From Natronococcus sp. AD-5 (GTDB taxonomy: Archaea; Halobacteriota; Halobacteria; Halobacteriales; Natrialbaceae): a DNA stretch of 64,000 nt. This document shows positions 8,962 through 17,278 of this stretch, piece by piece; position 1 is the stretch's first letter, and every line of letters starts with the position of its first letter. The stretch spans positions 1,426,001 to 1,490,000 of the forward strand of contig NZ_CP132294.1 in NCBI RefSeq assembly GCF_030734285.1. The letters run 5' to 3'. Below the pieces are notes generated by a model. It saw only the letters and a program-made list of their open reading frames with translations. It ran no database searches and was not told the origin of the DNA. A program made the position numbers and the translations under genes.

Positions 8962-10881
8962 TCACCGATCACGCGCCGCAGGAAGCGTAAGCGAGAACGT
9001 CGATCCTTCGCCCGGTTCGGAGTCGACCCAGATCTCGCCGTCGTGGCGCTCGACGATGCGCTGGCAGAGTGCGAGTCCGATGCCGGTTCCTTGGTGTGCG
9101 TCGTGGGTGTGGAGGCGCTGGAAGACCTCGAACACGCGGTCCTGATCGTCGGGATCGATGCCGATCCCCTCGTCGCGAACCGAAATCGTCCACTTCCGAC
9201 CGTTCCGTTCGGCCGAGACGTGCACGCGAGGCGGCTCGTCGCCGCAGTACGTGATCGCGTTGGAAAGGAGGTTCTGGAAGAGCTGACGCAACTGGCTGGC
9301 GTCACCCCGCACGCGGGGAAGCCGTTCGGTCGTGATCGTGGCGTTCGTCTCCTCGATCTGGAACTGGAGATCCTCGACGACGTGCTCGAGGATCTCCTCG
9401 AGGGCGACCGGTTCGAACGGATCGCCCCGGGTTTCCACGCGCGAGTACTCGAGGAGGCCGTCGATCATCTCGCGCATTCGATCCGCGCCGTCGACGGCGA
9501 ACTCGAGGAACTCCTCGCCGTCCTCGTCGAACTCGTCCTCGTACCGTCGTTCGATGAGTTGCAGGTAGCTCGAGACCATCCGCAGCGGCTCCTGGAGGTC
9601 GTGGGAGGCGGCGTAGGCGAACTGTTCGAGGCGTTTGTTCGACTCCTCGAGTTCGCGTTCGCGCTCTCGCCGCTTCGTAATGTCGCGTGCGATCGCGACC
9701 ATGTACTCCTGATCCAGTTCGACGTGTGCGACGTTGACCTCCGCCGGGTACGTGGAGCCGTCCTTTCGCTCGTGTTCCCCGGTGATCGTCACCGCACCCT
9801 CGTTCTTTACGTCCTCGGCGTGGGATCGCCACGCTTCGACGTCTGCGAACCGCCGCTCCATGTCGTGTACCGATAACTCGAGCAGTTCGTCTCGATCGTA
9901 CCCGAGCCGCCGGCAGGCGGTCTCGTTGACGTCCAGGAACCGTCCCGTATGCGGCTCGATTACCAGTACGCTATCGTGGGAGTGATCGAGGAGGGCCCGA
10001 AACAGCTCGAGTTCCTGTTCTCGAAGCTTGCGGTCGGTGACGTCCTGAAAGTACACCGACAGCCCCGTCTTCGAGGGGTAGGCTCGCACCTCGAACCACC
10101 TGTCGAGCGGATCGGAATAGTACTCCTCGAACGAGAGGGCTTCCTGTTCGTACATCGCCCGCTCGTACTTCGGTCTGAAATCCCGGTTGATCGCTCCGGG
10201 AAACTCGTCCCACACCGTCTTGCCGACCAGTTCCCGGTTCTCGGGGTTGATCAACTCGTGAGCGCGGTCGTTGAGGTAGGTGAACTCCCAGTCTTCGTTG
10301 AGCGCGAAGAACGCGTCCGAGATGCGACCGTAAATCTCCTGGAGGTCGCGCCGCGCTCGGTCGTTCTCGATCGCCGTCGCGAGGATGTTCGCGACGCTCT
10401 GTACGAAGTTCGCGTCGTGCTCCGTGAACTCGCACCGCTCCGCCGTGTACGTTCCCAGCACGCCCCACGGATCTTCGACCGAGCCGACGGTCACGCTGAT
10501 ACCGCTTACGGCCCCGTGCTCGGCGAGCAACTCGCAACCGGAAAATCGCCGTTCGGTCCGGAGATCGTCGACGATAACCGGGCGTTCGGTGAGCAGCGTG
10601 TGGCCCGTCTGGAATTCCCGATCCGCGCTCACCCTCGCCGGTCCGACCAGTTCGTCGTCCCACCCGACGCCCTGTCGAAGAACGCCCTCGTCGCCGTCGG
10701 GAAGCAACTCGAGAACCGCCGCGTACTCGTTGTCTAACGTCTCGGCGACGGCGGCCGAGGCGTCGTACAGAAGCCGATCGAGATCGTCGATCTCGAGCGC
10801 TTGCTTTCCGAGTTCAGCAACGACCTCCTGTTGACGAACGCGCGTCTGGAGTTTGCTGTTAGACTCGGAGGGCGAAGGCAT
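8962..10881 (-). CDS. GAF/PAS sensor histidine kinase
   Basis: A 639-residue cytoplasmic sensor kinase with no membrane segments. Order of domains: GAF at about residues 25-175, PAS at 180-285 (ending YFQDVTDRK), PAS at 290-405 (ending AIARDITKRR), HisKA with the phospho-acceptor histidine at 427 (YAASHDLQEPLRMVSSY), and a HATPase domain from about 530 with the N box (LFQNLLSNAITYCG), DEGIGIDPDDQDRVFEVF and GTGIGLALCQRIVE. This is the usual haloarchaeal multi-PAS kinase plan. No response regulator is adjacent, so the partner and signal are unknown. Confidence 0.93.
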   Translation of the reverse strand: MPSPSESNSKLQTRVRQQEVVAELGKQALEIDDLDRLLYDASAAVAETLDNEYAAVLELLPDGDEGVLRQGVGWDDELVGPARVSADREFQTGHTLLTERPVIVDDLRTERRFSGCELLAEHGAVSGISVTVGSVEDPWGVLGTYTAERCEFTEHDANFVQSVANILATAIENDRARRDLQEIYGRISDAFFALNEDWEFTYLNDRAHELINPENRELVGKTVWDEFPGAINRDFRPKYERAMYEQEALSFEEYYSDPLDRWFEVRAYPSKTGLSVYFQDVTDRKLREQELELFRALLDHSHDSVLVIEPHTGRFLDVNETACRRLGYDRDELLELSVHDMERRFADVEAWRSHAEDVKNEGAVTITGEHERKDGSTYPAEVNVAHVELDQEYMVAIARDITKRRERERELEESNKRLEQFAYAASHDLQEPLRMVSSYLQLIERRYEDEFDEDGEEFLEFAVDGADRMREMIDGLLEYSRVETRGDPFEPVALEEILEHVVEDLQFQIEETNATITTERLPRVRGDASQLRQLFQNLLSNAITYCGDEPPRVHVSAERNGRKWTISVRDEGIGIDPDDQDRVFEVFQRLHTHDAHQGTGIGLALCQRIVERHDGEIWVDSEPGEGSTFSLTLPAARDR

Positions 10882-11116
10882 TCTACGGTAGGTAACAGAA
10901 GACTCCGTGTAAAGCCTTCTATCTATTGCTTTCTTTTGGTATGTCTTACCAGTATACTTACCGCGCCGGTGCTACAGATTCCGAAGTATAGCCTACGCAA
11001 CGGTAGGGGACGGCGGGTAACCGCTATCTCGAGTCCCCGGAGGTCACCGCGGGTGCGGGTTCGGTCCGGTGTTCGCAATCGAGGAACGAGTGAGAACGAG
11101 CGACCTACCCTCGCGT

Positions 11117-11293
11117 TCAGTAGTAGTAGAGTTCGAGTTCGTGGCCGCAGTTCCGACAACAGGCTTCCTTTCCGCGGAGGCGGTTGAGCCCGCGCTCGCT
11201 ATCGATCCCGGGGCCGTGGGGAACGGATGCGTTTACGGTCCCGTTACACTCCGGGCAACCGATATGCACATCTGGATGGTTGGATTGAGACAT
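11117..11293 (-). CDS. 58-residue zinc-finger protein
   Basis: A short gene read leftward from the ATG at 11293 to the TGA at 11117. The protein has two cysteine pairs, GCPEC (13, 16) and CCRNCG (46, 49), separated by a basic and glycine-containing middle, and ends in ELELYYY. It is a one-domain zinc-ribbon microprotein of the kind abundant in Halobacteria. A TATA-like TAGTATAACT lies 28 bases upstream, fitting a leaderless transcript. The function is unknown; such proteins are often regulatory or adaptor-like, which is only an inference here. Confidence 0.82.
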   Translation of the reverse strand: MSQSNHPDVHIGCPECNGTVNASVPHGPGIDSERGLNRLRGKEACCRNCGHELELYYY

Positions 11294-11320
11294 AGTCCGG
11301 AGTACCCGATTCCCCCAGAT

Positions 11321-11330
11321 AGTTATACTA
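11321..11330 (-). promoter_or_regulatory. TATA-like box for the 58-residue zinc-finger gene
   Basis: On the reverse strand the sequence reads TAGTATAACT and ends 28 bases before the ATG at 11293, the normal archaeal spacing for a leaderless mRNA. Confidence 0.5.
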
Positions 11331-11574
11331 GTCGTAAGCGATTCGTCGTGATCGAACGTTCGGCGTTTCCGCTACCAGTCCAGCATTATTTCTCGGAAAC
11401 GGTGAGCGCGGATCCGCCGGTTCGGACGGAGCGATCCGCTGAGGCGTGTGACGCCGTCGCTCGCTCGATGCGTCGCAGCGGACGAAGGTGCGGCGTCGCG
11501 ACCGGTTATGCGCCTGTTAGCGAGCGACCGCCGAATCGACTCCCGGACGGTTTCGGCGCTAACGATCCGTTAGG

Positions 11575-12678
11575 TCACTCGATCGTGAACGTTACGTCTT
11601 CGAAATCGAAGAACGCCGTCTCGTACCCGTCGTGGCGAGAGACCTGCGGCGGAGCGTCGACCGACACCGTCACCTCGTCGCCCGCCTCGAGCGGGTCGAT
11701 CGCGGCCCCGTAGTGGTGGCCGAACTCGTGGTCGAGCGTCTCCGAGAGCGAGTCCTCGAACGCCGTCGAGCCGTCGCGCTCGACCGTCGCGGTCAGGGAC
11801 GTAAACGGCAGGACGACGTCGTTGTACGGCGTCCGCGGGAGGACGGCCAGGTACGAGTCGTCGCCGAATCGCTCGAGGCCCGTTTCCACGGCGGAAATCT
11901 TCGCGTCCGCGCTGCGTTCGGTCCCGAGCGGGTCGCCGGGAAGGTCGTCGACGGGCGGTCCCTGCGAGGAGGGCGGCGGTCCGACGTCGTCGTCATCGTG
12001 GTCGTCGGAGTCGTGCTCGCCGTGATCCATCAACGGCAGCGCGTCGCGCTCCCCGCGTCGATCCTCGTCGACGAACGTGAACTCGAGGTCGTGGATGTCC
12101 GAACGCTCGAACGCGAAGTCGACCTCGAGCGTCGCGGCCTCGTTCAGCCGGCCCTCGAACGCACCGGTTCTGACGGCGTCGACGGGGCCGACGCGGGCAC
12201 CGAGCGTGTACTGGCCTTCGCCGGGCAGCCGGACGTTGTCGCCGTAGTGAAACCCCATCCGCTGGGAGAGCATCGGCCACGGTGCAGCGGGGACGCCGTC
12301 GACCGGCTCGCCGCCCTGGCGGAGCTCGAGGGAGACGTCCACCGGCAGGACGGTCTCGGTGTCGACGTCCCAGACGGTCACCATGAGGTGCATGCTGTCG
12401 TCGGCGTCGACGTCGACCCGACTGCCGCCCTGGCCGGGTATCCAGAACCGGTGGGGGAACGTGTACGACAGCTCGAGGGCGTAATCGCCCTCGCTGGCCG
12501 TCCCGTAGGCGCCCATCTCCTCGGCGCCGGCGGGGAGGTAGACGGCGTCGGGTCGATCCTCCACGAGCGGCGGGTTCGCCCAGGCGGACTCCTCCTCGAA
12601 GCCGAGGCGCTCGAGACAGCCGGCGGCGCCGAGCGTACAGGCGGCGGCCGCGCCGCGGAGGACGGCCCGACGGTTCAT
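11575..12678 (-). CDS. P19/Tp34-like metal-transport lipoprotein
   Basis: A 367-residue secreted lipoprotein. The N-terminus has a twin arginine (NRRAVLRG) and a lipobox GAAGC, so it is probably Tat-exported and lipid-anchored. The central part resembles the P19/Tp34 family of periplasmic iron/copper-handling proteins (SMHLMVTVWDVDTE, MGFHYGDNVRLPGEGQYTL). A histidine/aspartate-rich linker (LMDHGEHDSDDHDDDDVG) could bind metal, and a second beta domain with HEFGHHYGAAID follows. The membrane protein just upstream (63-base gap, same strand) is its likely partner, by analogy with FetM/P19 systems. Transport of a divalent metal is inferred. Confidence 0.75.
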   Translation of the reverse strand: MNRRAVLRGAAAACTLGAAGCLERLGFEEESAWANPPLVEDRPDAVYLPAGAEEMGAYGTASEGDYALELSYTFPHRFWIPGQGGSRVDVDADDSMHLMVTVWDVDTETVLPVDVSLELRQGGEPVDGVPAAPWPMLSQRMGFHYGDNVRLPGEGQYTLGARVGPVDAVRTGAFEGRLNEAATLEVDFAFERSDIHDLEFTFVDEDRRGERDALPLMDHGEHDSDDHDDDDVGPPPSSQGPPVDDLPGDPLGTERSADAKISAVETGLERFGDDSYLAVLPRTPYNDVVLPFTSLTATVERDGSTAFEDSLSETLDHEFGHHYGAAIDPLEAGDEVTVSVDAPPQVSRHDGYETAFFDFEDVTFTIE

Positions 12679-12741
12679 GGCCCGAAATTCGGGGGCGGCG
12701 ACAAAACGGGTGTCGGTTCCGCGGCGAATCGACCTCGAGAC

Positions 12742-14253
12742 TCAGCCGGCGACGTACGGCGGCTGCGTCGTCGGCATGGTCAGCAACCACAGGCTCACGG
12801 CGGTGTAGACGACCATCAGGGCGACGAACGGGTACTGGCTGCGGATCGCCTGCAACCGACCCGGAAAGAGGTCGTAGGCGACCGCGTGGGCGGTCCAGAT
12901 CGCGAGCAGGTGGCCCAGCAGGAGCGTTCCGATCTCGAGCGTTCCCATCCACCCCGGCGCGACCAGCGTCGTCGGGTTGACCGGCGGCGAGAACGGGTTC
13001 GCCGCGGCGTCGAGCGTCGCGGGCGCGAGCGAGATCGAGAACGCGACGTAGTGGGCCAGGTGGTAGCCCGCGGCGATCGCGAGCAGCGGCGGCGCGAACC
13101 GGCGAGCGAGGAGCCGCTCGGCGAGGTACGTCGGCGCGACCCGACGCGACGCGTGGGTCGCGAGGCCGTACAGTCCGAGCGCCAGCGCGTACCCGCCGAC
13201 CAGCACCAGCAGGTACGCCGCGGGCGCGGGCAGTCCGCCGCCGACGAGCCCCTCGATCGTACGGGCGCCGGGCGGCGTGACGACGAACCCGTTGAACGTG
13301 AGCTCCCAGACCACCAGCACGACGAACGCGATCTCGCTCGCGTCCGCGACCACGTCGTCGTCCCGGAGTCGCGACCCGGGGACGACGAGCCGAAACGCGC
13401 CGTCCCGGCGCTGGACCGGCGCGACGGCGCCGTAGAGCCGAAACAGGGTCGAGAGCGGATCCGCGCGCCGAATCCAGGCTGCGGGCGAGAAGAGCACCGA
13501 GCCGACGACGACGTACCCCGCGTACCCGAGCGCGAGCGCCGCGAGCAGGCGCGGGTCCGTCGTCACCGGGAGCGCTACCTCGAGCCAGACGAGCGCGGCC
13601 AGTCCGACCACGGCCGGCCAGGACGCGAGCCGGGACGGGTACGCGAACAGACCGGTAGTGACCGAGGTGCCTCGGGTTTCGGCGGCGGAGCGCGAGCCGC
13701 CGATGCGAGCCAAGAAGGCGCTCGCGCCGTTCGCGAGCGTCCGAAACGGATCGACCGTCGGCCACGGGTCGACGAGGAGAAAGGCGACCATCGGGAGCGC
13801 GGCGCGAACGCCGACGAACGCGAGCAGAACCGCGAGGTTGGCCGTCGCCACCGTCGGCCCCTCGAGTCCGACGAGCACGACGGCGCCGAGCGCCAGCAGA
13901 CCGAGACCCGAGCCGACCGCACCCCCGACGACGAGCCACCGCGAAGGGGATGGTACCGTTTCCGGCTGCGCGGGTTCTCGCCGCGAGCGGGACCGCTCGA
14001 GCGGGAGCTCCCAGTCGTGCAGGGCGTCGACGAACCGCCGGTCGGTGACGAGGGCTGCGAGCAGCGCGGAGGCGCCGACGGCGGCGCCGCCGGTGAGCAG
14101 CGTGAGCCAGGTCGGGACCGTCATGGTGCGATCCTCCCCGAGACCGGCGGCGACGTTCGACGCCGCGACCGTGTCGGTCGCGAAGGCGACGGAGACGGCG
14201 ACCGCTCCGGCGGTGACGACGAGCGCGTGCCGACGCGCGATCGGCGACGTCAT
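12742..14253 (-). CDS. Multi-pass membrane protein paired with the P19-like lipoprotein
   Basis: A 503-residue integral membrane protein with about ten to twelve hydrophobic segments, opening with an alanine-rich signal-anchor (RRHALVVTAGAVAVSVAF). No known transporter motif stands out. Histidines occur inside or near helices (GYHLAHYVAFS, LLLGHLLAIWTAHAVAYD). It is first in a two-gene leftward operon with the metal-binding lipoprotein, and the Sco1/CcdA operon starts divergently 185 bases away, so metal uptake or copper/iron delivery is a reasonable inference but not shown. Start: ATG at 14253 (TSPIARRH); an upstream in-frame ATG at 14280 adds nine residues of no value. Confidence 0.7.
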   Translation of the reverse strand: MTSPIARRHALVVTAGAVAVSVAFATDTVAASNVAAGLGEDRTMTVPTWLTLLTGGAAVGASALLAALVTDRRFVDALHDWELPLERSRSRREPAQPETVPSPSRWLVVGGAVGSGLGLLALGAVVLVGLEGPTVATANLAVLLAFVGVRAALPMVAFLLVDPWPTVDPFRTLANGASAFLARIGGSRSAAETRGTSVTTGLFAYPSRLASWPAVVGLAALVWLEVALPVTTDPRLLAALALGYAGYVVVGSVLFSPAAWIRRADPLSTLFRLYGAVAPVQRRDGAFRLVVPGSRLRDDDVVADASEIAFVVLVVWELTFNGFVVTPPGARTIEGLVGGGLPAPAAYLLVLVGGYALALGLYGLATHASRRVAPTYLAERLLARRFAPPLLAIAAGYHLAHYVAFSISLAPATLDAAANPFSPPVNPTTLVAPGWMGTLEIGTLLLGHLLAIWTAHAVAYDLFPGRLQAIRSQYPFVALMVVYTAVSLWLLTMPTTQPPYVAG

Positions 14254-14438
14254 TGGCGCGAATAACGGCGCGCCATCCACATGTATGTACGTGTCGAGGC
14301 CGGTCGGCGGTCTATTTTCGAAAAGGATAACTCCTCCATCTCGAACGGAAATCGATCGAAGCGCGGACAGCGGTGACGGTTTTCCCTTTCAGAAGTCGAA
14401 CCAACGAGCATTTGCTTGCGCGCTCCCACGCATCGGAC

Positions 14439-15293
14439 ATGGAACGGCGGACGTATCTCCAGGCGCTCGGGGCGGCAGGCCTCGGCGGTATCGCCGGGTG
14501 TCTCGAAGACACGCTAGACATCGGAGGAGACAGTCAAACCGTCCTCGACGACCCCGAAACTCCCGGAGATCCGACGCATCCGGTCCACGGGGAGGAGTTT
14601 CCGTCGTTTTCGCTCCCGGACCCGATCAGCGACGAGACGGTTTCGCTCGAGGACTTCGTCGGCGAACGGGCGTTTTTGATGACGTTTTTCTACACCTCGT
14701 GTCCGGACGGCGCCTGTCCGTCGCTACTCCTGCGGCTTCGGCGCGTCCAGGAAGACGCCATCGAACGCGGCTACGCGGACGACATCGGACTGCTCGCGCT
14801 GACGTTCGACCCCGACCGGGACACGCCCGAGATTCTGGAGGAGTACGGCAAAGAACAGGGCGTCGACCTCGAGGCCGGAAACTGGAACTTCCTCCGTCCC
14901 GAGAACAACGAGGCGGCCGAGAAGGTCGTCGAGGAAGACATCGGGATGCCCATAAAGCGCGTCGAGGATCACGACGCGCTCGGTCACGGCGACGGGGACG
15001 GAAACCAGACGGACGAAGGCACCGGACAGGACGACGGGGACGGAACGAACGGGACTCGCGAGGACGGAAACGAGACGGACCACGATCACGACGAAAATCA
15101 GACGGACGAGGGTCACGACGAGGGGTCCCACGACGGTGGTGACGAGGGGTACGCCTTCGTCCACTACAACCTGATCGTACTCGTCAACGACCGCGGGATC
15201 GTCGAACGCGCGTATCCGCGCGCGATCGATCCGCAAAACGGCGTCAGCGTCGAGACGATCGTCGAGCACAGCAGAACGGTGGTGCAAGGGTAA
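14439..15293 (+). CDS. Sco1/SenC-family copper chaperone-like lipoprotein
   Basis: A 284-residue thioredoxin-fold protein of the Sco1/SenC/PrrC family, which delivers copper to, or reduces, the CuA site of heme-copper oxidases. The N-terminus has ERRTYLQ and a lipobox IAGC (Cys21). The metal/redox motif is TSCPDGACPS with cysteines at 88 and 93, four residues between instead of the usual three. The conserved downstream histidine is at FVHYNLIVLVN. Just before it comes an insert of roughly 55 residues (185-238) that is rich in His, Asp and Gly and carries four N-X-T sequons (N189, N204, N211, N220). It leads an operon with TlpA-like and CcdA genes. Confidence 0.88.
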   Translation: MERRTYLQALGAAGLGGIAGCLEDTLDIGGDSQTVLDDPETPGDPTHPVHGEEFPSFSLPDPISDETVSLEDFVGERAFLMTFFYTSCPDGACPSLLLRLRRVQEDAIERGYADDIGLLALTFDPDRDTPEILEEYGKEQGVDLEAGNWNFLRPENNEAAEKVVEEDIGMPIKRVEDHDALGHGDGDGNQTDEGTGQDDGDGTNGTREDGNETDHDHDENQTDEGHDEGSHDGGDEGYAFVHYNLIVLVNDRGIVERAYPRAIDPQNGVSVETIVEHSRTVVQG

Positions 15294-15295
15294 CC

Positions 15296-15871
15296 ATGCG
15301 CCGACGGGACGTCCTCGCCGGACTCGGAAGTGCGGGCGTGATCGTCGGTGGCGGCGCGATTGCGGTGTCCGGCGTCCCGTCTACCGACGACCTCCTCGAC
15401 CGGGAAGGGAGCCAGCAGGAGCCGGACGAACCCCTCGAGGTCGAGACGGTCGACGCGCCGGGAAGCGAGGCGGGCACCGCGCTCGTCCCCGCGACCGACC
15501 GGCCGACGTTCGTCGACGTCTTCGGGACCTGGTGTCCGCCGTGCGTCGAACAGATGCCGGCGCTCGCCGAAGCCAACGATCGGATCGGCGACGACGTGTT
15601 CTTCATCTCCGTGACGAACGAGTCGGTCGGCGAGAACGGCTCGATCACGGAAGCGGAACTCGTCGACTGGTGGGACGAACACGACGGGAACTGGACGCTG
15701 GGACTCGATTCGACCGCGGAAGTCACCGAGCGGTACCTCGTGAGCGGCTACCCCTCCGCCGCCGCGATCGACGCCTCGGGGCGGGTGCAGTGGTCCGAGT
15801 CGGGCGTCAAGACCGCCGACGAGCTCGTCGCCGGAATCGAACTGGCGCTCGAGTCGGGAACGGGCGAATGA
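15296..15871 (+). CDS. TlpA-like thioredoxin-fold protein, membrane-anchored
   Basis: A 191-residue protein with a short arginine-rich N-terminus and one hydrophobic segment (GLGSAGVIVGGGAIAVSGV), then an extracytoplasmic thioredoxin fold. The active site is FGTWCPPCVEQMP (Cys80, Cys83). The cis-proline region reads VSGYPSAAAID. TlpA/ResA-type proteins reduce disulfides in apocytochromes or copper proteins outside the cell. Its gene begins two bases after the Sco1 stop and overlaps the CcdA start by four bases, so it is most likely the thiol carrier that links CcdA to Sco1 or to cytochrome targets. Confidence 0.9.
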   Translation: MRRRDVLAGLGSAGVIVGGGAIAVSGVPSTDDLLDREGSQQEPDEPLEVETVDAPGSEAGTALVPATDRPTFVDVFGTWCPPCVEQMPALAEANDRIGDDVFFISVTNESVGENGSITEAELVDWWDEHDGNWTLGLDSTAEVTERYLVSGYPSAAAIDASGRVQWSESGVKTADELVAGIELALESGTGE

Positions 15872-16542
15872 GCGACGCGACGTTGCTTTCGACGATAGCG
15901 TTTCCGCTGGTCGCCGGGGTCGCGACGTTTTTCTCGCCGTGTGCGTATCCGCTTCTGCCGGGGTACGTCGGCTTTTACGCCAGTCAAACCGACCGGGAGA
16001 CGGCTTCCCTGTCGGGCTCGCTCGTCAGGGGCGCGACCGCGGGACTGGGCGTTCTCGCGGCGTTCACCGCACTCTTCGGCGCGACGTTCGTGATCGGTCA
16101 CTCGACGCTGTCGAACGTCGTCGTCTTCGAACCGATCGTCGGCGCGATCCTCGTCGCGTTCGGCGTGCTCGTCCTCTTCGATCGCGCTCCGTCGCTGTCG
16201 ATCGCACTCCCGAAGCGGCGCTCGAGCGCGCTGGGGTTCGGCATCTTCGGCGTCGGGTACGCGCTCGCCGCTGCGGGGTGCGTCGCTCCGGTCTTCGTCG
16301 CCGTCACGTCGTACTCGCTCACGCTTTCCCTCTTCGAGGCGGCGCTCGTCGTCGGCACGTACGTCGGAACCGTCACCCTCCTCATGGTCTCTCTGACCGT
16401 CGCGACCGGCGTCGGAGTCGTCGCGAGCGGCGGCTGGCTCGCCTCCCGCACGAAAACCATCGAGCGACTCGCCGGGGCGATCATGATCGTCGCCGGGATC
16501 GGACAGCTGTACCTCGCGATCTTCGTTCTCGACGCGATCTGA
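15868..16542 (+). CDS. ccdA: CcdA-type cytochrome c biogenesis/thiol-reductant transporter
   Basis: A 224-residue protein with six hydrophobic segments, the size of CcdA (the short DsbD core). The two conserved membrane cysteines are present: FFSPCAYPLLPGYVGFY (Cys25) and AAAGCVAPVF around residue 135. CcdA passes electrons from cytoplasmic thioredoxin across the membrane to extracytoplasmic thioredoxin-fold proteins. The ATG overlaps the TGA of the TlpA-like gene (ATGA), so the pair is translationally coupled. With Sco1 upstream the three genes form a redox-maturation operon, probably for a terminal oxidase or cytochrome. Confidence 0.92.
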   Translation: MSDATLLSTIAFPLVAGVATFFSPCAYPLLPGYVGFYASQTDRETASLSGSLVRGATAGLGVLAAFTALFGATFVIGHSTLSNVVVFEPIVGAILVAFGVLVLFDRAPSLSIALPKRRSSALGFGIFGVGYALAAAGCVAPVFVAVTSYSLTLSLFEAALVVGTYVGTVTLLMVSLTVATGVGVVASGGWLASRTKTIERLAGAIMIVAGIGQLYLAIFVLDAI

Positions 16543-16629
16543 GCGACGCCGGCGGCGCGGGGCCCGCGCGATCCCTGGCAACTGCAGGTAGGAGACGTAT
16601 CTGACAGTTCGACGAACTACGGGACGAGG

Positions 16630-17052
16630 ATGTACCAGGAGCTCCTGCTCGCGACGGACGGTAGTGACGGTGCTCGCCAGGCAACCGACCACGCGATCGA
16701 GCTCGCGAACCGACTCGACGCGGCGCTGCACGTCGTCTCGGTCTCCGAGGAAGGACCCCACGCCGAGAAGAAGCGCGACCAGATGCGAGCCGACCTCGAG
16801 GACCAGGCCGCGGAGGCGCTCGAGCGAGCCGAGACGGACGCCGCCGGCCACGGTATCGAGGTCGCGACGACCATCCGCCACGGCGTTCCCCAGGACGAGA
16901 TCATCGACGTCGCGAAGGAACACGGGGCCGACATGATCATCATGGGAACGGTCGGGCGAACGGGGCTCGACCACCTGATCGTCGGCAGCGTCGCCGAGGA
17001 GGTCGTCCGGAACGCCCCGGTGCCCGTCGTCACGGTTCGCGAGGAGACGTGA
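16630..17052 (+). CDS. Universal stress protein (UspA family)
   Basis: A 140-residue single-domain UspA protein, full length. The N-terminal strand LLLATDGSDGARQATDHAIELA and the C-terminal ATP-binding signature GTVGRTGLDHLIVGSVAEEV (residues about 108-127), followed by APVPVVTV, are intact. This is the ATP-binding class. It follows CcdA by 87 bases on the same strand but is probably independent. The physiological role of individual haloarchaeal Usp paralogues is not predictable. Confidence 0.93.
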   Translation: MYQELLLATDGSDGARQATDHAIELANRLDAALHVVSVSEEGPHAEKKRDQMRADLEDQAAEALERAETDAAGHGIEVATTIRHGVPQDEIIDVAKEHGADMIIMGTVGRTGLDHLIVGSVAEEVVRNAPVPVVTVREET

Positions 17053-17278
17053 CGGACAGAATCGCGTCCGCCGGCCGCCCAGGCGGCCGTTCGCGTGAAT
17101 TTGCGCTCGAGCGCGCCGGCCCGTAATAGCGCGCTACCCGCGGATACGGGATCGATAATTAACTCGATCCGTCGGAAACGGAACGCTATCGTGGCTGCTC
17201 GACGGTTCTCGCCCGTCCGAACGCTTCGCCTCTCGGTCATCTGGAGGAGTCCGTCGTCTCTCGATCGGGGGGATCCCG

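Noticed and set aside
11632-14265. Open frame of 877 codons antisense to the metal lipoprotein and its membrane partner
   Set aside because: It spans two genes and their gap, is very arginine/glutamate-rich and lacks any motif; a GC-driven shadow.
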